The notes under the pieces were generated by a model, which saw only the letters and a list, made by a program, of their open reading frames with translations, was not told the DNA's origin and searched no databases. A stretch of DNA of 64,000 nucleotides, taken from assembly GCA_934755305.1 (NCBI GenBank), contig CAKVLD010000004.1, positions 1 to 64,000 of the forward strand. The letters run 5' to 3'. Below are positions 14,673-24,136 of the stretch, in pieces (within the stretch, counting starts at the first letter, position 1; each line of letters begins with the position of its first letter). Source of the DNA: an uncultured Clostridium sp. Its GTDB lineage: Bacteria; Bacillota; Clostridia; Clostridiales; Clostridiaceae. Position numbers and translations under genes: made by a program.

Positions 14673-15497
14673 ATGAAAAAAAGTAAAGAAGAACTAATTA
14701 AAATTTCAAATATAGTAAGAAAAGACATTATAGAAATGTTAACTGAATCAGGCTCAGGACATCCGGGGGGGTCTTTATCATCAGCTGATATATTAACAAC
14801 ATTATATTTTAGTGAGTTAAATGTTGATCCTAAAAATCCTAAGGATGAAAATAGAGATAGATTTGTATTATCAAAGGGACATGCTGCACCTGTATTATAT
14901 AGTGTTTTAGCTAGAAGAGGATTTTTTGATCCAGAAGATTTAAAGACTTTAAGAAAGATAGGTTCAAAATTACAAGGACATCCAAATATGAATGATTTAC
15001 CAGGAATTGATATGTCAACAGGATCATTAGGACAAGGAACATCTGCAGCTGTTGGGATGGCTTTAGCTGGAAAATTAGATAATAAGAGCTATAGAGTATA
15101 TGCTGTTTTAGGAGACGGGGAATTAGAAGAAGGACAAATATGGGAAGCAGCAATGGCTGCGGCTCATTATAAATTAGATAATTTAACTATATTTATAGAT
15201 TTTAATGGATTACAAATAGATGGTGATATTACTAAAGTAATGAATCCTTCTCCAATAGATAAAAAGTTTGAAGCTTTTGGATGGAATGTATTGATTATTG
15301 ATGGACATAATTATGATGAAATATTTGATGCTATAGAAAAATCTAAAAATAATGAAGGAGCACCAACGGCTATTATTTGCAAAACTATAAAGGGAAAAGG
15401 TGTTTCATTTATGGAAAATGATGCAGCATGGCATGGAAATGCACCAAATAAGGAGCAATGTGAAGTAGCAGTTAAGGAATTAGGAGGAGATAGATAA
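14673..15497 (+). CDS. Transketolase, N-terminal (thiamine diphosphate) subunit
   Basis: 274 residues. N-terminal half of a split transketolase: SGSGHPGGSLSSADILT near 26-42, FVLSKGHAAPVLYSVLA, LGQGTSAAVGMALA, and the ThDP-Mg motif GDGELEEGQIWEA (GDGxxxEG) near 148-160. With the next gene it forms the full enzyme, moving two-carbon units between ketose and aldose phosphates in the pentose phosphate pathway. ATG 14673 follows TAGGAGGATG; an upstream in-frame ATG at 14643 has no ribosome site. Its TAA overlaps the next ATG by one base. Confidence 0.95.
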   Translation: MKKSKEELIKISNIVRKDIIEMLTESGSGHPGGSLSSADILTTLYFSELNVDPKNPKDENRDRFVLSKGHAAPVLYSVLARRGFFDPEDLKTLRKIGSKLQGHPNMNDLPGIDMSTGSLGQGTSAAVGMALAGKLDNKSYRVYAVLGDGELEEGQIWEAAMAAAHYKLDNLTIFIDFNGLQIDGDITKVMNPSPIDKKFEAFGWNVLIIDGHNYDEIFDAIEKSKNNEGAPTAIICKTIKGKGVSFMENDAAWHGNAPNKEQCEVAVKELGGDR

Positions 15498-16435
15498 TGA
15501 GTAATAAAAAAGCAACTAGAGAAGCTTATGGAAAATCACTTGCAGAGCTTGCAAATATTAATAAAAGTATAGTAGTTTTAGATGCAGATCTATCAAAATC
15601 TACAAAAACTGCTGAATTTCAAAAGGTAGCACCTGAAAGATTTTTTAATATGGGAATAGCAGAAGCAAATATGATGGGGGTTGCAGCGGGTATGTCCACT
15701 TGTGGAAAAATACCATTTGTAAGTACTTTTGCTATATTTGCAGCAGGTAGAGCTTTTGAACAAATTAGAAATTCAATATGTTATCCAAAATTAAATGTGA
15801 AGATATGTGCAACACATGCTGGTCTAACAGTCGGAGAAGATGGGGCTACACATCAAGCTATAGAAGATATATCTCTTATGAGAAGTATACCTAATATGGT
15901 AGTGATTAATCCAGCAGATGATGTGGAAACTGAAGCTGCAATTAAGGCAATAGCTGAATATAATGGTCCTTGCTATGTAAGATTAGGTAGAATGCCAGTA
16001 ACAACAATTAATGATGGAGAAAATTATAAGTTTGAGTTAGGAAAAGGAATTCAAGTTGTTGATGGAAGCGATGCTACTATAATAGCAACAGGAATTATGG
16101 TTGAAGCTGCTAAAAATGCAAGTGATATTTTAGCTAAAGAAGGAATAAGTGTTAGAGTTATTAATATACATACTATAAAACCTATTGATAGAGATATTAT
16201 TGTAAAAGCAGCAAAAGAAACAGGAGTTATAGTTACAGCTGAAGAACACAGTATAATAGGTGGTTTAGGATCTGCTGTATCAGAAGTTGTATGTGAAGAG
16301 TATCCAGTTAAGGTAGTAAGAATTGGAGTTAAAGATGTATTTGGTGAAAGTGGTAAACCAAATGAATTATTAAAAGCTTATGGTTTAACAACAGATGATT
16401 TAGTTAATGCTGTTAAGAATGCTATATCTAAATAA
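15497..16435 (+). CDS. Transketolase, C-terminal (pyrimidine-binding and C-domain) subunit
   Basis: 312 residues. Starts with KKATREAYGKSLAEL, then VVLDADLSKSTKT, the catalytic-Glu region FNMGIAEANMMGVAAGMS near 51-67 and FVSTFAIFAAGRAFEQIR. A C-terminal transketolase domain covers about 190-312 (VIATGIMVEAA, EEHSIIGGLGSAV, FGESGKPNELL). Partner of the preceding gene in an alpha2beta2-type split transketolase, common in clostridia. AGGAGGAG lies inside the previous gene's end. A long hairpin terminator follows. Confidence 0.95.
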   Translation: MSNKKATREAYGKSLAELANINKSIVVLDADLSKSTKTAEFQKVAPERFFNMGIAEANMMGVAAGMSTCGKIPFVSTFAIFAAGRAFEQIRNSICYPKLNVKICATHAGLTVGEDGATHQAIEDISLMRSIPNMVVINPADDVETEAAIKAIAEYNGPCYVRLGRMPVTTINDGENYKFELGKGIQVVDGSDATIIATGIMVEAAKNASDILAKEGISVRVINIHTIKPIDRDIIVKAAKETGVIVTAEEHSIIGGLGSAVSEVVCEEYPVKVVRIGVKDVFGESGKPNELLKAYGLTTDDLVNAVKNAISK

Positions 16436-16462
16436 TATGTTGGTTATGTAAATTATAATAGT

Positions 16463-16533
16463 AAATCTTGAATAGATAAGTCGTTATGTAGCATTTTGCT
16501 TATACAATGACTTATCTATCCAAGATTTTTTGC
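16463..16533 (+). terminator. Long hairpin terminator after transketolase
   Basis: AAATCTTG (16463-16470) plus ATAGATAAGTC (16472-16482) pair with GACTTATCTAT (16509-16519) plus CAAGATTT (16521-16528), each side broken by one base; T tract follows. Bases 16534-16718 hold a possible TTGTAC-17-TATGTA promoter (16641-16669). Confidence 0.88.
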
Positions 16534-16718
16534 TATAGAAAAGAAAAAATTAATATATTAGCGATAAAACTAAATTTTGGTATGATAATTTTCGATTAAT
16601 ATGTTTGATTTTACATAAAAAAACAAAAAAGTATATTTATTTGTACACAAAGGATATTTTTTTTATGTAATAGGAATTATAATAGTATAGGAATAATTAT
16701 GTGGAGGAAAGAATTAAT

Positions 16719-17564
16719 ATGAATAGTAAAATAATAAAGGAATATGGGTTAATTACTTTTGGAATAATTTTAGTTGCATTATCTGTAGAGTATTTTTTTG
16801 CACCTAATAATCTTGCTGCAGGAGGGGTGACAGGATTAGCAATAGTAGTAAATAATTTGATACCAAGTTTAAGTGTTGGCGGTTTAACATTAGGTATTAA
16901 TATAGTACTATTTATAGTTGCGTTTGGAGCAATAGGTGGGAATTTTGGTGGGAAAACTATTTTTGCTAGTTTGGGGATGTCTGTAATAATGTGGATTATA
17001 GAAAATTTTTTTAGTCCATTTGCAATTACTAATGATTTAATTATAGCTACAGTTTTTGGAACACTGATTTCAGCTTTTGGGATGGCAATAGTATTTAATT
17101 GTAATGCATCTACAGGTGGAACAGATATTTTAGCAAAGATATTAAATAAGTTCTTTCATATAGAAATAGGTAAAGCTTTATTAATTGTAGATATAATAAT
17201 TACTTTTGCAGCAGCAATGGTATTTGGTTTAGATATTGGTTTTTATGCAATGTTAAGTGTTATTATATTAGGAATTGCTGTTGACAAATTTATTGATGGT
17301 TTTAATACTAGTAGAGAAATTATGATTATAAGTAAAAAGTCAGATGAAATAAGTAAGTTTATTTTAGATGATTTATCTAGAGGATGTACTTATTTAAAAG
17401 GTGTTGGAGCTTATAGTCAAAAAGAGATAAAGATAATATATTCTGTTTTAAGTAGATCTGAATTTATTAAGTTAAAATCTTTTATTAAAGAAATAGATAA
17501 AGAAGCATTCATTACTGTTAGAGAGTCTTATGAAGTTTTAGGGGAAGGTTTTACAGAAATATAA
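16719..17564 (+). CDS. YitT-family membrane protein with DUF2179 tail
   Basis: 281 residues. Five to six membrane segments in the first 200 residues, with the family features YFFAPNNLAAGGVTGLAIVVNNL near 26-48 and FNCNASTGGTDILAKIL near 129-145. From about 215 there is a soluble DUF2179 domain (IISKKSDEISKFILDDLSRGCTYLKGVGAYS), which resembles PII-like or ligand-binding domains. Transport or signalling is suspected for YitT proteins, but the substrate is unknown. Start chosen at ATG 16719 because GTGGAGGAAA lies 10 bases upstream; an in-frame GTG at 16701 is part of that site. Confidence 0.9.
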   Translation: MNSKIIKEYGLITFGIILVALSVEYFFAPNNLAAGGVTGLAIVVNNLIPSLSVGGLTLGINIVLFIVAFGAIGGNFGGKTIFASLGMSVIMWIIENFFSPFAITNDLIIATVFGTLISAFGMAIVFNCNASTGGTDILAKILNKFFHIEIGKALLIVDIIITFAAAMVFGLDIGFYAMLSVIILGIAVDKFIDGFNTSREIMIISKKSDEISKFILDDLSRGCTYLKGVGAYSQKEIKIIYSVLSRSEFIKLKSFIKEIDKEAFITVRESYEVLGEGFTEI

Positions 17565-17653
17565 AAAAGGTCATATTTGTAATTTCTAAATTATTAAGAA
17601 TAAATAAAGGTATTATATAGCGAAGGTGATTCTAGTCTTATTTTGGTGTGTTA

Positions 17654-17662
17654 TGTTATAAT
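17654..17662 (+). promoter_or_regulatory. Extended -10 promoter before ftsE
   Basis: TGtTATAAT, no good -35, 57 bases before the ftsE start. Confidence 0.45.
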
Positions 17663-17718
17663 AGCACTGTAAGTAAAATTAAATGAAGCTTACACAAAAA
17701 AAACTAAGGAGTGTTAGT

Positions 17719-18405
17719 ATGATTAGATTTAAGAATATTTCTAAAATATATAATAATAATGTCAAAGCTCTTTCAGATGTGAATATTAATATCGAAAGAG
17801 GAGAATTTGTATTCTTAGTAGGTCCATCAGGTGCTGGTAAATCTACTTTTATAAAAATGCTATTAAAGGAAGTTGAACCTACAACTGGTAAAGTGATAGT
17901 TGGTGATACAGATTTATCAACATTAACAAGAAGAGCTGTGCCATATTTTAGAAGGAAAATAGGCATGGTATTTCAAGACTTTAGATTAATTCCTAATTTA
18001 AATGTTTATGAAAATGTTGCATTTGCTATGAAGGTAGTAGAAGCATCACCAAAAGAAATAAGAAAAAGGGTTCCTATGGTATTATCACTTGTAGGTCTTT
18101 CTCACAAGTATAAAATGTTTCCAAGTGAATTATCAGGTGGGGAACAACAAAGAGTATCATTAGCTAGAGCGATTGTTAATAATCCAAGCGTACTAATAGC
18201 TGATGAACCTACAGGAAACTTAGACCCTGAAACTGCTAAAGAAATTATGATGTTACTTGATGACATTAATAAAGCAGGGACAACCATACTAATGGCTACT
18301 CATGCTAAAGATATAGTTGATACTATGAAAAAGAGAGTTATAGCTATTGAAGGTGGAGAAATAGTTAGAGATGAGAAGAGAGGTATGTACGAAAATGAAG
18401 ATTAA
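17719..18405 (+). CDS. ftsE: Cell-division ATP-binding protein FtsE
   Basis: 228 residues. ABC ATPase: Walker A GPSGAGKST near 35-43, Q-loop VFQDFRLIPNLNVYENVA, signature LSGGEQQRVSLARA near 138-151, Walker B VLIADEPTGNLDP and switch His in MATHAKDIVD. With FtsX it forms a membrane complex that activates wall hydrolases at the septum or side wall. ATG 17719 follows AAGGAG; an earlier in-frame ATG at 17683 has no ribosome site and adds non-family residues. It overlaps ftsX by 11 bases. The NlpC/P60 coiled-coil protein at 2.3 kb is a plausible effector. Confidence 0.96.
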   Translation: MIRFKNISKIYNNNVKALSDVNINIERGEFVFLVGPSGAGKSTFIKMLLKEVEPTTGKVIVGDTDLSTLTRRAVPYFRRKIGMVFQDFRLIPNLNVYENVAFAMKVVEASPKEIRKRVPMVLSLVGLSHKYKMFPSELSGGEQQRVSLARAIVNNPSVLIADEPTGNLDPETAKEIMMLLDDINKAGTTILMATHAKDIVDTMKKRVIAIEGGEIVRDEKRGMYENED

Positions 18406-19285
18406 TACTATAAATTATTTTATAAGTGACGCATTTAAAAGCTTAAGAAGAAATAAAACTATAAGTTTAGCATCAACAATAACTGTATTAATAACATTCT
18501 TAGTTTTAGGAATTTTCTCTCTTGTAGCTCAAAATGCAAATTTAGCAATTGAAGGAGTTCAATCTAAGGTAGAATTAAAAGTTTTCTTGAAAGAAGATAT
18601 AAGACTTATTGATAAGAGAGAAATAGAAGTAAAGCTTAGAGAACAAGATGGCGTAAAAGAAGTAGAATTTGAATCTAAAGAAGATGCATATAAGAACTTT
18701 GAGGAAAGTATGAGTCAAAGTGAAGGAATCTTACAAGGATATACTTTAGAGAATAATCCTTTCCCTGAATCTTACATAATAAAACTTAAAGATGCAGATG
18801 ATGCAGAAGCTGTTACTGAAGCTATAAAAGATTTAGAAGGTGTAGAAAGTGTAAGTGATCAACAAGAATTAATTAATACTGTTCAAAAGGTTATTAAAGG
18901 AGTAAGGATAGTTGGCGGAGTTTTATTTGTTATATTAATAGGTGTTTCTGTCTTCTTAATAATGAATACTACTAAGTTAACAGTATATTCAAGAAGAAGA
19001 GAAATTGGAATTATGAAGTTTGTTGGGGCCACTGACTGGTTTATAAGATGGCCTTTCATAATAGAAGGTATGGTTATAGCTCTTACTGGGGCAATAGTAT
19101 CTGTAATATTAACATTCTTTATATATAAAGGGACTGTTTCGTTTATAGCAGCAAGATTCCTAATGGCTAATTTGGTAGCGCCAAGTTATGTATTTGTATC
19201 ATTATTGTGGAAATTTATTTTAGCTTCTATAGCTGTAGGTGGTTTTGCAAGTTTCATATCATTAAGAAAGTTCTTAAAAGTATAA
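18395..19285 (+). CDS. ftsX: Cell-division membrane protein FtsX
   Basis: 297 residues from ATG 18395. Four membrane segments: one near 22-45, then a large extracellular loop (about 48-165, VELKVFLKEDIR ... DQQELINTVQKV) that in other bacteria binds the hydrolase partner, then three C-terminal helices around IVGGVLFVILIGVSVFLIMN, RRREIGIMKFVGATDWFIRWPF and the last segment ending SLRKFLKV. GAGAGGT lies about 11 bases before the start. An in-frame ATG at 18371 would only lengthen the overlap with ftsE. The following protease and PDZ genes keep the Bacillus ftsEX-ctpB-minJ order. Confidence 0.95.
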   Translation: MKINTINYFISDAFKSLRRNKTISLASTITVLITFLVLGIFSLVAQNANLAIEGVQSKVELKVFLKEDIRLIDKREIEVKLREQDGVKEVEFESKEDAYKNFEESMSQSEGILQGYTLENNPFPESYIIKLKDADDAEAVTEAIKDLEGVESVSDQQELINTVQKVIKGVRIVGGVLFVILIGVSVFLIMNTTKLTVYSRRREIGIMKFVGATDWFIRWPFIIEGMVIALTGAIVSVILTFFIYKGTVSFIAARFLMANLVAPSYVFVSLLWKFILASIAVGGFASFISLRKFLKV

Positions 19286-19354
19286 TTATAAGAATTAAGA
19301 ATACAATATTTACTATACGGATATAATCTTGTTATAGGAAAGGGAGCTTGTAAA

Positions 19355-20581
19355 ATGGATCAGTTAAAGAAAAAGAAAGATAGAAATAGAAATTCTAAAA
19401 TGCTTATATGCCTAGTTGTAATAATAGGTTTTCTTGCAGGAAATGTTAGTGCTAGATTTGGATTATTTATAGGTCCAGAGTCACAAGATTATTCAAAGGC
19501 AGTAAAGTATGTAGATGAATATAGTAGTTATGCAGGTCTATTTGAAGCAAGAGAAGTTTTAATTAATAATTATAATGGTGATGTGAAAGATACTACTTTA
19601 TTAGAAGGTGCTATTAAAGGGATGGCAGCAAGTTTAAAAGATCCATATACGCTTTATATGACGAAAGAAGAATATGAAAAGTTTAATTTATCTAATTCAG
19701 GATTACGAGTAGGGATAGGAGTAACTATAACAGTACAAGATGATAAAGTTACTATAATAAATATTGAAGAAGGTAATCCAGCTGATAAAGCAGGTTTAAA
19801 AGTTGGAGATGCTATTATAAAAGTAGATGGAACTGAGGTAGGTAATAAAACTACTACAGCAATATCATTAATTTCTCAAAGTGATTCTAATAAGACAGTT
19901 CTTACAATCTTAAGAGGAGAAGAAACTTTTGATGTTGAAGTAGCTAAGGAAGAAATAAGAACAGAAGCTGTACATTTTGAAAGAGTTGAAGATAACATAG
20001 GATATATTCAGTTAAAGAATTTCAATGAAGGAGCATCTAAAGAATTTATTGAAGCATTATCTGATTTAAGAGATAATGGAGTTACTGGAGTGATAGTTGA
20101 TTTAAGAGATAATGGTGGAGGTTTCTTGACAGAAGCAGAAAAAATAGCTTCTCAATTTATAGAAGAAGGCAAAGTAATAACTACTTTGAGTAATAAATTT
20201 GGAAAAGAGAAAGTTAGTAAATCTAAAGGTGGTATAGCACAAGATTTAGAAGTAGTACTCCTTGTTAATGGAAATACTGCAAGTGCATCAGAAGTTTTAA
20301 CAGGGGCTTTAAGAGATTATTCTGTAGCTACAATTGTTGGAACTAATACTTATGGAAAAGGTATAGCACAAGCACCATTTACTCTTGAGAATACAGAAGG
20401 AGCTTTAAAGGTTACTATTGATAATTTCTACACACCAAATGGAGAAAATATTCATAAGATTGGTATAAAACCAGATTATGAGGTTGCGTTAACGGAAGAA
20501 GATGTTAAAAATGGTTACTCTAGAGATACTGATCCTCAGTATTTAAAGGCTTTAGAAGTAATTAAAGAAAAGGTTAAGTAG
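19355..20581 (+). CDS. S41-family carboxyl-terminal processing protease (CtpA/CtpB-like)
   Basis: 408 residues. An N-terminal membrane anchor or signal (about 15-33) places it outside. A PDZ domain near 112-190 (GLRVGIGVTI, NPADKAGLKVGDAIIKVDG) is followed by the S41 core: VIVDLRDNGGGFL, catalytic Ser within NGNTASASEVLTGAL and Lys within TYGKGIAQAPF. Processes or degrades exported proteins; Bacillus CtpB acts in sporulation signalling (SpoIVFA cleavage). AAAGGGAG precedes the ATG. Located between ftsX and a MinJ-like gene, as in Bacillus, so CtpB-like is more likely than CtpA-like. Confidence 0.93.
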   Translation: MDQLKKKKDRNRNSKMLICLVVIIGFLAGNVSARFGLFIGPESQDYSKAVKYVDEYSSYAGLFEAREVLINNYNGDVKDTTLLEGAIKGMAASLKDPYTLYMTKEEYEKFNLSNSGLRVGIGVTITVQDDKVTIINIEEGNPADKAGLKVGDAIIKVDGTEVGNKTTTAISLISQSDSNKTVLTILRGEETFDVEVAKEEIRTEAVHFERVEDNIGYIQLKNFNEGASKEFIEALSDLRDNGVTGVIVDLRDNGGGFLTEAEKIASQFIEEGKVITTLSNKFGKEKVSKSKGGIAQDLEVVLLVNGNTASASEVLTGALRDYSVATIVGTNTYGKGIAQAPFTLENTEGALKVTIDNFYTPNGENIHKIGIKPDYEVALTEEDVKNGYSRDTDPQYLKALEVIKEKVK

Positions 20582-20591
20582 GAGGGCAATT

Positions 20592-21875
20592 ATGGATTTA
20601 GTTATTTATACCTTAAGGTCAATAGCATATGTAATTGCAGAACCTTTTTTAATGGTTACATTATTTATATTAGGTTTAGTACTCTTTAAGAAAAATAGAA
20701 GAGTAACTGCTATGCAAAGAATGATTATAGGTGAAGAGGTTAATTCTGCTTTGGAATTAACCTTATCACAAATTGTTTTAGGAATATTTGCAGGAACTTT
20801 TGCTAGTATAGTTTTAAGTTATTTAGGTGTAATATTTAATGAGAATTCTGGTATAGAATTCTTATTATTGATTTCAATATTATTAATGTTTATAAAACCT
20901 AAGTTTATATGTTTTTCTTATTCAGGAGCAATACTTGGAACTATAGGCTTAATATTTACTTATTTTAATATTAAAACAAGTGATGGAATAGTTTTATTTG
21001 ATTTAGATATAGCAATGCTGATGACTTTAGTAGGTGTTTTGCATGCTATAGAGGGAATTTTAGTAATGTTTGATGGGTGTAGAGGAGCGGTACCTGTATT
21101 TTCTAATAGAAATGGTAGAATAATAGGAGGATATGCTCTTAAAAGAAATTGGTTAATTCCAATAGCTATTTTTGTTGCTTATAATTCTGTAAGCCAAGGA
21201 AGTTTAGGAACAGAAAGTATAAACACACCAAGTTGGTGGCCAATATTAAGTTATGATAATATTATTAATTTAATACAAACATCTATATTAACGTTAACAG
21301 CAGTATTTGGAGTTATAGGATATTCATCTGTTACTTTTACTAGAAAAAAGAGAGAGAAATGTGTTTCTTCAGGATTATTTATATTAGGTTATGGAATATT
21401 ATTATCTCTTGTAGCTCAACTTGCTAATTTTGGATTAGTATTTAAAGTACTAGTTATAATATTTGCACCTTTAGCTCATGAAGGAATGACTTTATTACAA
21501 AAGAAAATTGAAGATAAAAGAGAACCCTTATTTATGAGCGATGAAGAGGGATTAGCAGTTTTAGAAGTTGTACCATTTTCCAAAGCATATGAACTTGGTA
21601 TAAGAGCAGGAGATAAAATTGTTTTAGTTAATAATAAAATAATTAATAGTGAAGCTGATATATATGGAATTATTAAAGAAAGCTTTAATAATATAACTTT
21701 AAAGGTTAGAGATAAAGCAGGTCAAATAAGAGAATTTTCTTTTAAGCATGAAAGAAATAGGAGATTAGGAGTAGTTCTTGTTCCTAAGTTTGTAGATATG
21801 GATAAAGTAGTATCTTTTGAAGCTGATAAATTTTCGAAAGTTTTAAAAGACATAAAAGATAAAAATAATAAGTAA
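20592..21875 (+). CDS. Multi-pass membrane protein with C-terminal PDZ domain (MinJ-like)
   Basis: 427 residues. About eight membrane segments fill residues 1-310, and a PDZ domain covers about 318-400 (GLAVLEVVPFSKAYELGIRAGDKIVLVNNKIINSEAD). Bacillus MinJ, which links DivIVA to MinCD at cell poles, has this design and lies at the same place between ctpB and uvrBA, so I call it MinJ-like by architecture and gene order. Sequence identity could not be tested. It follows the protease gene by 10 bases with GGAGGG before the ATG, and ends the ftsEX transcript at a terminator. Confidence 0.78.
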   Translation: MDLVIYTLRSIAYVIAEPFLMVTLFILGLVLFKKNRRVTAMQRMIIGEEVNSALELTLSQIVLGIFAGTFASIVLSYLGVIFNENSGIEFLLLISILLMFIKPKFICFSYSGAILGTIGLIFTYFNIKTSDGIVLFDLDIAMLMTLVGVLHAIEGILVMFDGCRGAVPVFSNRNGRIIGGYALKRNWLIPIAIFVAYNSVSQGSLGTESINTPSWWPILSYDNIINLIQTSILTLTAVFGVIGYSSVTFTRKKREKCVSSGLFILGYGILLSLVAQLANFGLVFKVLVIIFAPLAHEGMTLLQKKIEDKREPLFMSDEEGLAVLEVVPFSKAYELGIRAGDKIVLVNNKIINSEADIYGIIKESFNNITLKVRDKAGQIREFSFKHERNRRLGVVLVPKFVDMDKVVSFEADKFSKVLKDIKDKNNK

Positions 21876-21881
21876 TATGTG

Positions 21882-21927
21882 AAAACTCTTTTTGAAATAG
21901 GTAATAATATTTCAAGAAGAGTTTTTT
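21882..21927 (+). terminator. Terminator of the ftsEX-ctp-minJ operon
   Basis: AAAACTCTT and GAAAT on the left pair with ATTTC and AAGAGTTTT on the right around an AT-rich loop, followed by T residues. Confidence 0.8.
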
Positions 21928-21974
21928 GACATAATGAATTATTAGAAGCGTGGCGAAGCTACTTTTTTTATTTC

Positions 21975-22024
21975 TTGACCTTAAATGGATATAACAGTAA
22001 AATTAATATACGAATATAAGTTCG
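21975..22024 (+). promoter_or_regulatory. uvrB promoter with LexA-type operator
   Basis: TTGACC (21975-21980), 17-base spacer, TAAAAT (21998-22003), then CGAAT-ATAA-GTTCG (22011-22024) exactly at the expected transcription start. The last fits the Firmicute SOS box CGAAC-N4-GTTCG with one mismatch. The uvrA promoter has the same layout. Confidence 0.75.
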
Positions 22025-22047
22025 GAGTTAAAGAAAGAGGTGACAAT

Positions 22048-24021
22048 ATGGGCGAGTTTAAGATACATTCAAAATATAAACCTACAGGTGATCAACCAGA
22101 AGCTATTAATAAAATAGTGAATTCATTAAAACATAATAATAGAGGGCAAACTTTACTTGGTGTAACTGGTTCGGGAAAAACTTTTACTATGGCAAATATA
22201 ATAGAAAAGTTACAAAGACCAACAATAGTTTTAGCACATAATAAAACTTTAGCAGCACAGTTATGCTCTGAGTTTAAAGAGTTTTTTCCAGATAATATAG
22301 TAGAATATTTTGTATCTTACTATGATTACTATCAACCAGAGGCATATGTGCCACAAACAGATACTTTTATAGAAAAAGATGCATCTATAAATGATGAAAT
22401 AGATAAACTTAGACACTCTGCTACATCAGCTTTATTTGAAAGACGTGATGTTATAATAGTAGCCTCAGTTTCTTGCATTTATGGGCTTGGTAATCCAGAT
22501 GAATATAAGAAGTTAACAATTTCTCTTAGAGTAGGCATGGAAAAAGATAGAGATGAAATTATTAGAAGACTTATAGAGATTCAATATGAAAGAAATGATA
22601 TAGATTTTTCAAGAGGTACTTTTAGGGTAAGAGGAGATTCTTTAGATATTGTACCAGTAACATCTTCTAATAATGGAATACGAATAGAATTCTTTGGGGA
22701 TGAAATAGATAGAATTAGAGAATTTGATATATTAACAGGAACAATTATTGGAGAAAGAGATCATGTTGCTATTACACCAGCATCTCACTTTGCTACATCT
22801 CCAGAAGTATTAGAAGAATCAATTAGAAGAATTGAAGATGAGCTTGAAGATAGATTAAAAGAACTTAATGCACAAGATAAAATTTTGGAAGCACAAAGAC
22901 TTAGACAGAGAACAAACTTTGATATAGAAATGATAAGAGAGATGGGATATTGTACTGGAATAGAAAACTATTCAAGAATATTTGATAAAAGAGAACCAGG
23001 TACAGCACCTAAAACTCTTTTAGATTACTTTCCAGATGATTATTTAATGTTTATTGATGAAAGTCATGTTACTTTACCTCAAGTTAGAGCAATGTATGCA
23101 GGAGATAGATCAAGAAAAGATACTTTGGTGGAATATGGATTTAGACTTCCATGTGCTTATGATAATAGACCATTAAAGTTTCCAGAGTTTGAAAAAAAAA
23201 TAAATCAAGTTGTATTTGTAAGTGCTACACCTGGACAATATGAGCTTGATAATTCTAAAGAAATAGCAGAACAAATAATAAGACCTACTGGGTTAATAGA
23301 TCCTGAAATTATTATAAGACCTGTTGAAAATCAAATTGATGATTTATATGGTGAAATAAAGAAAAATACTGAGAGAGGTTTTAGAACTTTAATAACTACT
23401 TTAACTAAGAGAATGGCAGAAGATTTAACTAAGTATCTAACTGAACTTGGTGTTAGAGCAACTTATATGCATTCTGATATTGATACTATAGAAAGAATGA
23501 AGATAATAAGAGAATTAAGACTCGGAGAACAGGATGTTCTTGTAGGAATAAACTTATTAAGAGAAGGTTTAGATATTCCAGAAGTAGCTTTAGTGGCAAT
23601 ATTGGATGCTGATAAAGAAGGATTTTTAAGATCTGAAACTTCATTGATTCAAACTATTGGTAGAGCGGCTAGAAATGCTGAAAGTAAAGTAATTATGTAT
23701 GCAGATAATATTACTGGTTCTATGGATAGAGCCATAAAAGAAACTAATAGAAGAAGAAAAATACAACAAGAATATAATAACAAGCATGGAATAGTACCTA
23801 GAACTATAATTAAGGAAGTCAGAGATGTTATTGAAGCTACTAAGATTTCTGAAGGTGAAGAAAAGTATGAAGTTACAACAGATAATAGTAAGCTAACTAG
23901 TAAAGAAAAGAAGAAGTTAATTAAGAAGTATACAGAAGAAATGATGGATGCTGCTAAGAATCTTCAATTTGAAAGGGCTGCTGAACTTAGAGATTTAATT
24001 GAAGATTTAAAGAGTAAATAA
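22048..24021 (+). CDS. uvrB: Excinuclease ABC subunit B
   Basis: 657 residues, normal size. Damage-verifying helicase-like subunit of nucleotide excision repair, loaded by UvrA and then binding UvrC. N-terminal FKIHSKYKPTGDQPEAI, Walker A GVTGSGKT near 38-45, beta-hairpin YYDYYQPEAYVPQTDTFIEKD, DESH-type Walker B (MFIDESHVTLPQ), motif VI QTIGRAARN, and the C-terminal UVR domain (AAKNLQFERAAELRDLI) that contacts UvrC. Start at ATG 22048 behind AGAGGTGA; the longer frame from 21985 begins upstream of the predicted transcription start, so it is rejected. Separately promoted and SOS-type controlled. Confidence 0.98.
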   Translation: MGEFKIHSKYKPTGDQPEAINKIVNSLKHNNRGQTLLGVTGSGKTFTMANIIEKLQRPTIVLAHNKTLAAQLCSEFKEFFPDNIVEYFVSYYDYYQPEAYVPQTDTFIEKDASINDEIDKLRHSATSALFERRDVIIVASVSCIYGLGNPDEYKKLTISLRVGMEKDRDEIIRRLIEIQYERNDIDFSRGTFRVRGDSLDIVPVTSSNNGIRIEFFGDEIDRIREFDILTGTIIGERDHVAITPASHFATSPEVLEESIRRIEDELEDRLKELNAQDKILEAQRLRQRTNFDIEMIREMGYCTGIENYSRIFDKREPGTAPKTLLDYFPDDYLMFIDESHVTLPQVRAMYAGDRSRKDTLVEYGFRLPCAYDNRPLKFPEFEKKINQVVFVSATPGQYELDNSKEIAEQIIRPTGLIDPEIIIRPVENQIDDLYGEIKKNTERGFRTLITTLTKRMAEDLTKYLTELGVRATYMHSDIDTIERMKIIRELRLGEQDVLVGINLLREGLDIPEVALVAILDADKEGFLRSETSLIQTIGRAARNAESKVIMYADNITGSMDRAIKETNRRRKIQQEYNNKHGIVPRTIIKEVRDVIEATKISEGEEKYEVTTDNSKLTSKEKKKLIKKYTEEMMDAAKNLQFERAAELRDLIEDLKSK

Positions 24022-24044
24022 AAATTATTTTAATATTGTTATAA

Positions 24045-24085
24045 AAATAAACTGAAAAAGATTTTAATTCAGTTTATTTTTTTTT
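24045..24085 (+). terminator. Terminator of uvrB
   Basis: AAATAAACTGAA (24045-24056)/TTCAGTTTATTT (24068-24079), 12 bp, followed by a T run. Confidence 0.9.
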
Positions 24086-24136
24086 ATAGCAACATTTTGG
24101 TTATATAAAAAATATTTTTAAGAATGGTTTTAGAGT

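Noticed and set aside
21985..22047. Longer N-terminus for UvrB
   Set aside because: It would start before the predicted transcription start and overlap the LexA-type operator; ATG 22048 has the ribosome site.
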